Shown here in pieces: positions 7,715-15,521 of a stretch of DNA of 36,583 nucleotides (its first letter is position 1; every line of letters begins with the position of its first letter). The stretch is from Parachlamydiales bacterium (GTDB lineage Bacteria; Chlamydiota; Chlamydiia; Chlamydiales; Parachlamydiaceae). Where the stretch lies: assembly GCA_020051075.1 (NCBI GenBank), contig JAGVJP010000064.1, positions 1-36,583 of the forward strand, in the 5' to 3' direction. The position numbers were made by a program, and so were the translations under genes. Below the pieces are notes generated by a model that saw nothing but the letters and a program-made list of their open reading frames with translations, ran no database searches and was not told where the DNA came from.

Positions 7715-7820
7715 TAAATGGACAGATATGGACAATCGACTATAAGGACTAAATGGACAGATATGGACAATCGACTATAAGGACTAAATGGACTAAATGG
7801 ACAGATATGGACTATCTGGA
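7715..7820. repeat. Tandem 35-bp repeat rich in TGGACAGATATGGAC
   Basis: Two exact 35-nt units (7715-7749 and 7750-7784) begin TAAATGGACAGATATGGAC. They are followed by partial units (7785-7793 and 7794-7812). The repeat lies upstream of membrane-protein copy A. A related array is at 9264-9319 and a palindromic relative at 17527-17633. The surrounding block, from about 7659 to 7880, recurs at 9210-9378. Confidence 0.9.
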
Positions 7821-7861
7821 CGAAAAATTCAGGAAAATTGCATGAAGAATTTATTAATCTC

Positions 7862-7960
7862 TCAGTAACACTCTATCCTGTGAGTAATTTGCTCAAGTGC
7901 TTCAGCTCTACGTGCATATTGCATGTAAATCCCAACATCCAACTTGTCGATGATTGTCAT
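7862..7960 (-). pseudogene. Duplicated 5' stump of the 149-aa gene
   Basis: Reading from 7960, an ATG opens a 32-codon ORF (MTIIDKLDVGIYMQYARR, then AEALEQITHRIECY, stop). About 26 codons match the start of the gene at 6456-6905. Homology stops near 7881 (matching 6826), after which the reading runs into unrelated repeat DNA. The TATAAT-like box, inverted repeat and AGGCG ribosome site are also duplicated, so the stump could still be transcribed and translated. Best explained as the junction of a tandem duplication; a functional micropeptide is not excluded. Confidence 0.8.
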
Positions 7961-7976
7961 GAATCGCCTATATTAT

Positions 7977-8014
7977 ATGGTCATACCAATTTTAATTTTA
8001 AAAGGTATGACCAT
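7977..8014. promoter_or_regulatory. Duplicated inverted repeat upstream of the stump
   Basis: ATGGTCATACC (7977-7987) pairs with GGTATGACCAT (8004-8014); the loop is 16 nt. It is the copy of the element at 6922-6959, retaining the pairing and the adjacent TATAAT on the minus strand although the loop has diverged. Confidence 0.4.
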
Positions 8015-8060
8015 TTTTGGGAAACACTCCAATTTGAAAGTGCTCCTGTTGAGGCTATTT

Positions 8061-8645
8061 TTAATAATTCTGGACTTTATCATCAATAAGTTCTGTAAGT
8101 GAAATTAATCTTGAAGAGTTTGGATGATCCCAAGGAAAAAGCTGTCTACTACTCAATTTGACTTTAATCTCTCCAAGCCCATTGATCTCGTAACCACGTC
8201 TTTCACAAATTATTGTCCAGCGCTGATGGTAATGATGAGGAGCTTGCAAAGATAGTTGGATGTGATGCGCTTTTGTCTGTTCAGCGAAATCGATCACTGC
8301 CCCAGGAATAGATATTCTTTTGTCCGGGTTGTCGAATCTAAATATGACATTATCTATGTCGCATTTCTCACCCGAAAGAACTGGAGTTTTAGGGGCACCC
8401 ATCTCTTCTTGCAATGAAGAGCCCTGCTGAGGTTTAATTTGAGGGGCAGGCGAAAGCGAATCAGGAGTTCTGCTTTGGGGCCGAGCTGAAAAACCTAGAG
8501 AATACCCTGAACGTTTAAGGAGGTAAATGCCTACGGCAATAATGATAGCACATGCTATTGCTACGATAGCTACAACAGGTTTATTGAAAATTCGGCTCCT
8601 TAAATAACCATCAGGAATTGGCAATGGTAAACTGATAGAGTTCAT
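8061..8645 (-). CDS. Single-pass membrane protein, duplicated family, copy B
   Basis: A 194-residue paralogue of the protein at 7000-7599. The N-terminus (MNSISLPLPIPDGYLRSRIF), the single transmembrane helix ending IYLLKRSGYSLGF, and the C-terminal PGAVIDFAEQTKAHHIQL block are shared. The Pro-rich linker is shorter, and the C-terminal part carries an extra His/Gln-rich loop (QAPHHYHQRW). A longer in-frame ORF starts at 8771. The AAGGA ribosome site, identical in spacing to copy A, places the start at 8645, and the upstream part would run through a terminator-like hairpin. Function unknown; location in the membrane is inferred from the single helix. Confidence 0.75.
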   Translation of the reverse strand: MNSISLPLPIPDGYLRSRIFNKPVVAIVAIACAIIIAVGIYLLKRSGYSLGFSARPQSRTPDSLSPAPQIKPQQGSSLQEEMGAPKTPVLSGEKCDIDNVIFRFDNPDKRISIPGAVIDFAEQTKAHHIQLSLQAPHHYHQRWTIICERRGYEINGLGEIKVKLSSRQLFPWDHPNSSRLISLTELIDDKVQNY

Positions 8646-8735
8646 ATTAATATCCTTTTTGTGGTTAAAAAGAGATTTTATAATATGTTTGTAGTTTTTT
8701 TTTTTTGTCAATAAAAAATAATTACAAAGCGTAAT

Positions 8736-8775
8736 AATTGTGGGTGAAAAAACGACTGTTCTTTCACCCACAATT
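8736..8775 (-). terminator. Strong hairpin after the small exported protein gene
   Basis: Perfect 14-bp arms (AATTGTGGGTGAAA at 8736-8749, TTTCACCCACAATT at 8762-8775) with a 12-nt loop sit 21 nt past the stop of the gene at 8797. On the minus strand a small second hairpin and a TATTTTTTATT tract follow, consistent with factor-independent termination before copy B. Confidence 0.6.
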
Positions 8776-8796
8776 GCTTTACAAACCGTTTAAGGA

Positions 8797-9150
8797 CTAT
8801 TTGGAGTCAGGCGGGGTTTCTTCAGGAATGACGTTGATTTCTTCCTTATACATTTCCAGAACTTCTAAAACCGCTGCCTGTTGATTAGGCGAAAGCTTGC
8901 TTTTTGAGAGTTTCTCCAAAAATTTGGATTGCTTCTGCTCCGAAGTCGAGTTTTTAAGTTTTTTGTACAGTTTGGACTTCGCTTTCTGAATTTTTTCAGC
9001 GCTTAGCTCTGCATCGATCTTTTTGACAATGTTAAGTTGTAATTGATTGTCTTGCTTCACTTCTGTTTCGTCTACTGGCGCTGCCGTCAGTGTTGAAGAA
9101 ACAAAGCATAAAGTTAAAAACAAAATAGTAGTTTTATAAAATTTTTTCAT
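8797..9150 (-). CDS. Small exported Lys-rich protein
   Basis: A 117-residue protein with a clear Sec signal peptide (MKKFYKTTILFLTLCFVSS..., cleavage expected near TAA-PVDE, about residue 24). The mature part is about 93 residues, strongly helical and lysine-rich (KKIDAELSAEKIQKAKSKLY, then repeated KLSKSKLS-type segments), ending in an acidic Pro-rich tail. No cysteine remains after the signal. It is likely periplasmic, but no family is recognised. It lies inside the second unit of the tandem duplication without a counterpart in the first, so it was either inserted there or lost from copy A. Confidence 0.75.
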   Translation of the reverse strand: MKKFYKTTILFLTLCFVSSTLTAAPVDETEVKQDNQLQLNIVKKIDAELSAEKIQKAKSKLYKKLKNSTSEQKQSKFLEKLSKSKLSPNQQAAVLEVLEMYKEEINVIPEETPPDSK

Positions 9151-9209
9151 CTGATTTCTCTTTGTTAAATGATTTTTGACAACAAGATATTATTAGATAT
9201 GGTCTTTTT

Positions 9210-9378
9210 GTGTAAATAAAAAACGATTGGGTAGAAAAACCCTCAAGAGGGAATTGCTGAGGTTTAAATGGACAGATATGGACAATGGACTAAATGGACA
9301 GATATGGACAGATATGGACTAAAAATTCAGGGAAATTGCATGAAGAATTTATTAATCCCTGAGTAACACTCTATCCTG
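9210..9378. repeat. Second copy of the intergenic block with TGGACAGATATGGAC array
   Basis: AAATAAAAAACGATTGG-type sequence, the TAAATGGACAGATATGGAC array (9264-9319) and a unique-looking tail (TTGCATGAAGAATTTATTAA, then CTCTATCCTG) match 7659-7880. It is followed by a degenerate AGGATAGG-family palindrome (about 9376-9421) and a CGCAAAG-family stretch (about 9432-9470). The 458-nt gap 9151-9608 has no convincing gene. Confidence 0.85.
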
Positions 9379-9608
9379 CCCTATCTTTCTTATCCTCCCC
9401 ATCCTGTTAATTTTACAGGATGATCGCTCCTCTTTGCGTCTTTGCGCCTCCTTTGCTCCTTTGCGTTAAAAAAGGGAGAGGCGTTACATCGTTACATCTC
9501 GTGTGGAATGCTATTGCAAATCGGGACGTTATCTACTATTCTATTTCCTCATTTGTTCATTTGCTCTCATTTGCATTTGATCGATTTTTTACCAGGATAT
9601 TGCCGTCC

Positions 9609-10559
9609 ATGAATCCATTACCGCACCAAGCTGTCTTAATCCATCCAGTGATTGAAGCCTTTCGAACAGTTCCGCTTACTTTAATGGTCGATGGGACGCT
9701 GGGTGCTGGCGGTCATGCGGCAGCGCTGCTTCAAGAACACCCTGAGATCGAACACTATCTCGGCATAGATCAAGATCCTGAGGCGCTGCACATTGCTGCG
9801 GAAAGGCTCCGTCCATGGGGCGCGAAAGTGATTTTGAAGCAAGGCAACTTCGCCGATTTCGACCAATTTATCAAGGAATTGTCTTTACCCCGCCCCAATG
9901 GAATCCTCCTCGATCTGGGGGTCTCGTCGATGCAGCTGGACCAAGCGCAACGAGGATTCAGTTTCATGCGGGAGGGGCCTCTCGACATGCGGATGAATCC
10001 TCTCGAGACATTGACAGCGCATTTCATTGTCAACAACTGGTCAGAGAAAGACCTCGGTCGGATCATACGGGATTATGGGGAGGAGAAACAGTGGAGGACT
10101 GCTGTGAGAGCGATTATGATGGCGAGAGAGCTCCATCCGATCGAGACGACAGTGGATTTGGCGACGATATTAAGCCAAGCTCTTGGAAGGTTTTCGAAGA
10201 AGGGGATTCATCCTGCAACGCTCGTCTTCCAAGCGCTCAGGATCTGCGTTAACCACGAGCTGGACGTTCTTGAACAGGGGTTGTCTAAAGCGATCGATTT
10301 GCTGCTTCCGCATGGGCGGCTCGCCGTGATCAGCTTCCACAGTCTTGAAGACCGCATCGTCAAAGAGAAGATGCAGCTTGCAGCGAGCGATAAATGGGAG
10401 ACGAGCGGACTTGGAGGTGGGTTGTTCAGGGATAAGAAACCCACAGCAAAGTTGGTTGTCAAAAAACCTCTCATCGCTTCCGAGCAGGAGAGCAATGTAA
10501 ATCCACGGAGCCGCAGTGCTAAGTTGCGGATCCTAGAAAAATTAGAAGAGACTGTTTGA
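9609..10559 (+). CDS. rsmH: 16S rRNA m4C1402 methyltransferase RsmH (MraW)
   Basis: A 316-residue SAM-dependent enzyme methylating N4 of C1402 in the 16S rRNA P-site. Visible motifs: DGTLGAGGHA (SAM-binding loop, about 27-36), IDQDPEAL (ribose-binding acidic residue), DLGVSSMQLDQAQRGFSF (RsmH signature), GPLDMRM, and RLAVISFHSLEDRIVK near the C-terminus. The open frame extends upstream to 9420 through repeat DNA. The start at 9609 (MNPLPHQAVLIHPVIEAF) aligns with the usual RsmH N-terminus and is preferred, although its ribosome site is weak (AGGA about 13 nt away). First gene of the division/cell-wall operon; matches C. trachomatis CT272. Confidence 0.95.
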   Translation: MNPLPHQAVLIHPVIEAFRTVPLTLMVDGTLGAGGHAAALLQEHPEIEHYLGIDQDPEALHIAAERLRPWGAKVILKQGNFADFDQFIKELSLPRPNGILLDLGVSSMQLDQAQRGFSFMREGPLDMRMNPLETLTAHFIVNNWSEKDLGRIIRDYGEEKQWRTAVRAIMMARELHPIETTVDLATILSQALGRFSKKGIHPATLVFQALRICVNHELDVLEQGLSKAIDLLLPHGRLAVISFHSLEDRIVKEKMQLAASDKWETSGLGGGLFRDKKPTAKLVVKKPLIASEQESNVNPRSRSAKLRILEKLEETV

Positions 10560-10560
10560 G

Positions 10561-10854
10561 ATGGGATTGTTTGTGCGCTTGTTGATTTGTATCTCTTTCG
10601 CGGGGCTTCTTTTGTATAAATGGGTCGATAAGTTGAATGAATTGACAGAGTTGCGCTTATCGATTCCTGCTGTTGCAAAGGAGGTCAAAGAAATTCGCGA
10701 GAAGAATCTCGAGCTTCGCTTTGTGATTGAACAATTTGAGAATCCAGCACACCTCATTGAAATTGCGAGAAGGCCTGAGTATGGCCATTTAAAATACCCC
10801 CTTGCCAATCAGATTCTTCTTTTGCCAGAACACCCCCTTGATGAAGAGGGGTAA
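10561..10854 (+). CDS. ftsL: FtsL-like divisome protein (CT271 position)
   Basis: A 97-residue bitopic protein with an N-terminal transmembrane helix (about 4-20). A helical coiled-coil region follows (LNELTELRLSIPAVAKEVKE, then IREKNLELRFVIEQF). FtsL normally bridges FtsI/FtsW and FtsB at the septum. Sequence is too diverged for certainty, but size, topology and position between rsmH and ftsI are those of FtsL and of chlamydial CT271. It starts one nucleotide after the rsmH stop (TGA-G-ATG), implying translational coupling. Its end lies 7 nt before the ftsI start. Confidence 0.8.
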   Translation: MGLFVRLLICISFAGLLLYKWVDKLNELTELRLSIPAVAKEVKEIREKNLELRFVIEQFENPAHLIEIARRPEYGHLKYPLANQILLLPEHPLDEEG

Positions 10855-10861
10855 GCCATCC

Positions 10862-12883
10862 ATGATCACTACACCAGATAAAAAAAGACTGATCTGTGTC
10901 GCGCTGACGATATTCATTTTGTTTTCTTTTTTGATTGCACAGTTTTATCACGTCCAAATCATTGAAGGGGAGAAATGGGCGCAGAAAGCACAAAGGCAGC
11001 ATTTCTTTGTTGTCAAGGAACCGTTCATCCGCGGGGCGTTTTACTCCAACCCTTATATCAAAAAAGGGCATCCCGCTGAGCCCCAAAGCTTCATGATCGA
11101 TGTTCCCAAGTATCATCTGTATGCCGATCCGCTCTCGATCCCTTTTGAATATAAAAATGAAATTGCCGATTGGATTGTAGAAAAACTCGCTCTGAATTCA
11201 AATGATGCCATCCACTTGCTTGAGCAAATGCAGAAGAAAAGTCACAGCCGGAAGTTGGCACTGTGGATTGGCCAAGAAGACCATCAAGAGCTCTTGCAGT
11301 GGTGGAAGCTCTATGCCAAGAAGCGGAAGATCCCCCGCAATGCTCTTTTTTTTATTAAGGACTACCAACGCTCTTATCCTTTTGGGAAGATGTTAGGACA
11401 GGTACTGCATACGATTCAGATGCAAAAAGACGAGTTCACCAATCAGGCACTGCCGACAGGAGGGCTAGAGCTTTATTTTAATGAATACCTCAAAGGTAAG
11501 CAGGGGAAAAGACGCCTCATGCGTTCTCCGCTTAACTCTTTGGAGATCGGCGAGGTCATTGCATATCCTGAACATGGAGCTGACATCTATCTGACAATCA
11601 ATACGACACTTCAGGCCATTGCTGAAGAAGAGATTGAAAAGGGAGTCAAGAGAACCAAAGCCAAGGGGGGGTGGGCAGTGATGATGGATCCCTACACAGG
11701 GGAGATCCTTGCCCTAGCCCAATACCCATTTTTCTATCTGGATGATTATCAACGCTATTTTAATGACCCCGAGTTAATTGAACACACCAAAGTCAAAGCC
11801 GTCACTGATGCCAACGAACCAGGGTCGGTGCTTAAGCCTTTCACCGTAGCTTTAGCCTTGAAAGCGAATAAAATTCTGAAAGAGCGGGGAGAAAAAGAGC
11901 TGTTCACACCCGAAGAAAAAATTGCCACAAGCAGCGGCAGATTTCCCGGTCGGACGAAACCCATCACAGATACAAGCCTGCATTATTATCTAAACATGGA
12001 TATGGCCATGCAAAAGTCTTCGAATATCTATATGGCTCGGCTTGCGGAGAGGATGGTCTCCCGCCTTGGCAATGACTGGTATCGGCGCCAGCTCCAGCTT
12101 TTTGGTTTCGGTCTTAAAACCTTTGTCGAATTGCCGGCGGAGAGCAGCGGCGTTCTTCCAACACCTGGGAAGCTTCATCCTAATGGTGCGTTAGAGTGGT
12201 CTGTCCCGACACCCTTTTCACTCGCTTTCGGTCATAACTTGCAAGTCAATACCATTCAGATGGTAAGAGCCTATTCTGTTTTAGCAAATGGAGGATTCCT
12301 TGTTCAGCCGACGCTGATTCGGAAGATTGTGAAGAAAACCCCCAATGGTGAAGAGGTCGTCATCGTCGATTACACATCGGAAGAGCGGAGGAAGCAGTTC
12401 CCTCGAATTTTCGATCAAGACATTATCGATCGCGTTCTGCGGTCGATGCGTTATGTGACGAAGCCTGGCGGGACAGCAACAAGGGCTGATGTTCCAGGCT
12501 ATACTGAGGTTGGAAAGACCAGTACTCCAAAAAAAATCGTTAACGGCCGTTACTCAGAACGGCTTTATTGCCCGCTCTTCACCGGATTTTGCCCAGTGAA
12601 CCGCCCCTCTTTCGTCATGGCTGTTGTCATCGATGAACCTGAATATGGCTTTGTCCAAGGGCTCGGTAAAGTTCATAATGGCGGGAACTGCACAGGAATC
12701 GTATTCCGGGAAATCGCGAAACGTTCCTTAGAGTATCTAGGAATAACCCCTGATGACCCCCATGGCTATCCCTATGGCGATCCAAGATATGATTCGAATA
12801 AAGTTGAATGGATGGCTGAAACGAGGAAGTTGCAAGAAATGTATAATACATGGAATAAAGGACAAGAGATCAGCAAAAAATGA
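10862..12883 (+). CDS. ftsI: Septal peptidoglycan transpeptidase FtsI (PBP3)
   Basis: A 673-residue class B penicillin-binding protein cross-linking septal peptidoglycan. One N-terminal membrane anchor (about 10-28) precedes a periplasmic dimerisation domain. The active-site motifs are S322-V-L-K325 (SxxK, in EPGSVLKPF), S386-S-N388 (SxN) and K552-T-S554 (KTG/S box, GYTEVGKTSTP). The start at 10862 (MITTPDKKRL), with GAGGGG about 10 nt upstream, is preferred over an in-frame TTG at 10802 inside the preceding gene. Chlamydiae lack FtsZ but use PBP3 in a transient septal ring. Corresponds to CT270 by order. All catalytic residues are present. Confidence 0.95.
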   Translation: MITTPDKKRLICVALTIFILFSFLIAQFYHVQIIEGEKWAQKAQRQHFFVVKEPFIRGAFYSNPYIKKGHPAEPQSFMIDVPKYHLYADPLSIPFEYKNEIADWIVEKLALNSNDAIHLLEQMQKKSHSRKLALWIGQEDHQELLQWWKLYAKKRKIPRNALFFIKDYQRSYPFGKMLGQVLHTIQMQKDEFTNQALPTGGLELYFNEYLKGKQGKRRLMRSPLNSLEIGEVIAYPEHGADIYLTINTTLQAIAEEEIEKGVKRTKAKGGWAVMMDPYTGEILALAQYPFFYLDDYQRYFNDPELIEHTKVKAVTDANEPGSVLKPFTVALALKANKILKERGEKELFTPEEKIATSSGRFPGRTKPITDTSLHYYLNMDMAMQKSSNIYMARLAERMVSRLGNDWYRRQLQLFGFGLKTFVELPAESSGVLPTPGKLHPNGALEWSVPTPFSLAFGHNLQVNTIQMVRAYSVLANGGFLVQPTLIRKIVKKTPNGEEVVIVDYTSEERRKQFPRIFDQDIIDRVLRSMRYVTKPGGTATRADVPGYTEVGKTSTPKKIVNGRYSERLYCPLFTGFCPVNRPSFVMAVVIDEPEYGFVQGLGKVHNGGNCTGIVFREIAKRSLEYLGITPDDPHGYPYGDPRYDSNKVEWMAETRKLQEMYNTWNKGQEISKK

Positions 12884-12901
12884 CTCAATTAAGAGGAAAG
12901 T

Positions 12902-14413
12902 TTGAAAATCATGAAGCTTGAACAACTGTTAAAAGACATTCCAGAAATCCATCTGATTGGACGTCAAGATCTTGCGATCACAGGGATCAGCTCGAACTCA
13001 AAACGGATCATCCCAGGAAGCCTCTTCATTGCCAAGAAGGGAAAGAGGTGTGATGGCGCCTCTTTTGTCACAGAAGCGGTTCATTCCGGTGCTGTCGCCC
13101 TCGTCGTGGAAAGTTATCATCCGGCCTTTAAAGACGTTGCTCAACTCATCCATCCCAATCCTGCTGGGATAGAGGGGTTTTTGTCTGCTGCATTTTACTC
13201 TTATCCCTCTGACAAGCTGTTTTTGATTGGTATCACAGGGACTAATGGGAAGACAACAACTTCATACTTGCTCAAAAACCTCCTCGATCAGATCCGAGGT
13301 CCTTGCGGACTGATAGGCACTGTTGAATATCAGACTGGGCTTCAACGCTATCCTGCAACTTTGACCACACCTGACGTAATTGCAAATCAGCAGATGCTGA
13401 GTGAAATGGTTGACTTTGGGTGTCGTTCGGCAGTCATGGAGGTCACATCCATCGGCATAGACCAAGGGCGCGTTGACGCGATCGATTTCGATATCGCGTT
13501 ATTCACCAATTTAACACAAGATCATCTCGATTATCACCAGACGATGGAAGCCTATTGTTCTTCTAAAAATCAGCTTTTCCGCAGTTTGGGAAACCATCGA
13601 CAGGCAAAGGCAGGGCCTAAATGGGCGATTGTCAATCAAGATAGTTCCTGGGTATCTAACATTGTCGAGGGATGTTCTGCCGCTATTTTAACCTATGGCA
13701 TCGACACTAAAGCCGATCTCACCGCTTCCGACATTCATGTGCGGCAGGGAGGAACGTTTGCCAAAGTGTCTTATCGAGGAGAAAGTTTAGATTTTGTCTG
13801 GCCTATGATTGGACGATTTAACGTCTATAATTGCCTGGCTGCGATCGCTGTCCTCTTGACGTGCGGATTGCCCCTCAATGCCATCGTCCCCTTGATGCAG
13901 GGGCTCTCTCCTGTGAAAGGGCGTTTAGAACCCATTCAAAACACCCTCGGTCTCAATGTCTACGTCGACTTTGCTCATACTGACGATGCGCTGCGCAATG
14001 TCCTGCAGACGATTAGACAAGTTCACCCTGAGGGGAGGCTCATCGTCGTCTTTGGATGTGGAGGCGACCGCGATCATGACAAGCGGCCAAAGATGGCAAG
14101 AGCGTGCGAGGAATATGCCGACCTCTGCATTTTGACATCCGATAATCCCCGTTCTGAAGATCCGATGAAAATTTGCTGTGAAGCTATTCAAGGGTTTAGC
14201 AAACAGGGAAGTTATCAGGTTGAAGTCGACCGCCGCCGGGCGATTCAATCAGCTCTTGGGCAGGCAGTGTCAGGAGATGCGATCCTCATTGCTGGAAGAG
14301 GTCATGAAAAAGCACAGATTTTCGCTCATGGATCGATAGATTTCGATGACAGCGAGGTTACAGCCGAAATATGTAAACAAATGATGAAGAAAGGGAATGT
14401 ATGCTCCGTCTGA
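12902..14413 (+). CDS. murE: UDP-MurNAc-tripeptide synthetase MurE (meso-DAP adding)
   Basis: A 503-residue cytoplasmic Mur ligase adding the third stem residue to UDP-MurNAc-L-Ala-D-Glu with ATP. The P-loop GITGTNGKTTT is at about 110-120 and a TTPD motif near 160. The DNPR motif at 414-417, followed by SEDP, is the meso-diaminopimelate specificity signature, versus lysine enzymes. Start choice: a TTG at 12902 has AGGA 4-5 nt upstream, whereas the ATG at 12911 is 14 nt from it; the protein differs by three residues. It lies 18 nt after ftsI and overlaps amiA by 13 nt, so it belongs to the same operon. Confidence 0.95.
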   Translation: MKIMKLEQLLKDIPEIHLIGRQDLAITGISSNSKRIIPGSLFIAKKGKRCDGASFVTEAVHSGAVALVVESYHPAFKDVAQLIHPNPAGIEGFLSAAFYSYPSDKLFLIGITGTNGKTTTSYLLKNLLDQIRGPCGLIGTVEYQTGLQRYPATLTTPDVIANQQMLSEMVDFGCRSAVMEVTSIGIDQGRVDAIDFDIALFTNLTQDHLDYHQTMEAYCSSKNQLFRSLGNHRQAKAGPKWAIVNQDSSWVSNIVEGCSAAILTYGIDTKADLTASDIHVRQGGTFAKVSYRGESLDFVWPMIGRFNVYNCLAAIAVLLTCGLPLNAIVPLMQGLSPVKGRLEPIQNTLGLNVYVDFAHTDDALRNVLQTIRQVHPEGRLIVVFGCGGDRDHDKRPKMARACEEYADLCILTSDNPRSEDPMKICCEAIQGFSKQGSYQVEVDRRRAIQSALGQAVSGDAILIAGRGHEKAQIFAHGSIDFDDSEVTAEICKQMMKKGNVCSV

Positions 14414-15123
14414 TGATGTCTTTAATTCTGCTATGTTCTTTTGGAGGGTCACCTGTATTGGCCCAGACGGCGTTCAGACCTCCTCTTCCTTTGGATAAAT
14501 CTTCAATCGGGAAGACTCAAGCCCGGCCGAAGGTCAACATCCCTTTGATTGTCCATAAGGGGTTGGTTGTGATCGATCCTGGCCATGGTGGAAGCGATGT
14601 GGGGACACAGTCCGTTTCTGAGCCGCGCTATCTGGAGAAATCATTGAATTTGGTCACAGCGCAATTTGTTCGCAGCTATCTTCAGCAGTTAGGGTATGAA
14701 GTTTTTATGACACGACAAAGCGATGTCTTCATTTCATTAGAGAAGAGGGCGGAACTCGCAAACGAAAAAAAGCCTGCTTTATTCGTCAGCATCCATTACA
14801 ACTCTGCTCCTAGTGCGCAAGCGCATGGGGTCGAAGTCTTTTTCTATCATTCTTCTGACAATAAGCATAGGATGATCAAATCGAAGAAGCTGGCTCAAGT
14901 TGTCCTTAAACACATCCTTGCCGAGACGGAAGCAAAGTCGCGTGGGGTTAAACAGGCAAACTATGCTGTCATCAGGCTGACGAAGATGCCAGCTATTTTA
15001 GTGGAAGGGGGCTTTGTCACCAACGATGCCGAACTGCAAAAGCTCAAAAACCCGGACTATCTGAAGAAGATTGCCTGGGGAATCTCCCAGGGGATCAACG
15101 AATACCTTTCTCCTCAAGGTTAA
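14401..15123 (+). CDS. amiA: N-acetylmuramoyl-L-alanine amidase AmiA (Amidase_3)
   Basis: A 240-residue exported zinc amidase cutting the MurNAc-L-Ala bond. Signal peptide at about 1-22 (LMMSLILLCSFGGSPVLAQ). Zinc and catalytic residues of the Amidase_3 family are visible: H62 (DPGHGG), E79 (LEKSLNL), H132 (VSIHYNS) and the catalytic E202 (ILVEGGFVTN). There is no SH3 or AMIN domain, as in other short chlamydial AmiA proteins. The C. pneumoniae enzyme is reported to have additional carboxypeptidase activity. Overlap with the end of murE indicates coupled translation. It remodels septal peptidoglycan made by the upstream products. Position matches CT268. Confidence 0.93.
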   Translation: MLRLMMSLILLCSFGGSPVLAQTAFRPPLPLDKSSIGKTQARPKVNIPLIVHKGLVVIDPGHGGSDVGTQSVSEPRYLEKSLNLVTAQFVRSYLQQLGYEVFMTRQSDVFISLEKRAELANEKKPALFVSIHYNSAPSAQAHGVEVFFYHSSDNKHRMIKSKKLAQVVLKHILAETEAKSRGVKQANYAVIRLTKMPAILVEGGFVTNDAELQKLKNPDYLKKIAWGISQGINEYLSPQG

Positions 15124-15138
15124 TCAAGGAAGTTGAAT

Positions 15139-15471
15139 ATGGCTAAGAGAAAGCCGAATCATCCGGGACAAATATTAGATGAGCTTTATATCAAGCCTCT
15201 CAATCTAAATTTGCAAGCATTAGCTGACAACCTTGGAATATCTAGAAATACGCTCTTTAAAATTCGGATAGGCAAAATGGGAGTTACACCTAGCATTGCC
15301 CTGCGTTTAGCGGCAGCCTTTGATACAAGACCTAATTTGTGGTTAAACCTTCAGCAAAAGTTTGATCTATGGATAGAAGAAAATGAGAAACCACTTCCAG
15401 TTGTTCAACCACTTTATCACACTTCAGTCAGAAAGATTCATCGAAAAAGAAGAGGCATGAACACACATTGA
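15139..15471 (+). CDS. HigA/VapI-type XRE regulator without a toxin partner
   Basis: A 110-residue helix-turn-helix protein. The HigA pattern is clear: KPNHPGQILDELYIKPLNLN, then ALADNLGISRNTLFKIRIGK (HTH), and VTPSIALRLAAAFDTRPNLWLNLQQKFDLW. The start at 15139 follows AAGGA by 8 nt (an in-frame TTG at 15133 is less likely). HigA antitoxins usually sit directly downstream of a HigB RelE-like toxin. Here the gene upstream is amiA (15 nt away) and no toxin is present. In C. trachomatis an IHF-like gene follows amiA as I recall. A basic tail (RKIHRKRRG) may extend DNA contacts. It may be a domesticated regulator or a solitary antitoxin. Confidence 0.85.
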   Translation: MAKRKPNHPGQILDELYIKPLNLNLQALADNLGISRNTLFKIRIGKMGVTPSIALRLAAAFDTRPNLWLNLQQKFDLWIEENEKPLPVVQPLYHTSVRKIHRKRRGMNTH

Positions 15472-15502
15472 AAAAAAATCCCTGCCCGAGGTAGACAGGG
15501 AT
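15471..15502 (-). terminator. Rho-independent terminator of the outer-membrane protein gene
   Basis: On the minus strand ATCCCTG (reading from 15502) pairs with CAGGGAT and is followed immediately by a run of eight T (plus-strand A-run 15471-15478). It lies 20 nt beyond the stop of the gene at 15522, between two convergent genes; the plus-strand side has no T-tract. Confidence 0.8.
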
Positions 15503-15521
15503 GGATGTTGATTGACGTATT

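Noticed and set aside
7600..7880. CRISPR array, because of the regular repeats upstream of membrane-protein copy A
   Set aside because: The 35-nt units are directly adjacent without spacers and there are no cas genes; it is a minisatellite.
9420..9608. In-frame upstream extension of rsmH
   Set aside because: The added residues come from repeat DNA and do not resemble RsmH; the ATG at 9609 gives the usual N-terminus.
9815..10252. 145-codon open frame within rsmH
   Set aside because: It is the shifted frame of a strongly recognised gene on the same strand.
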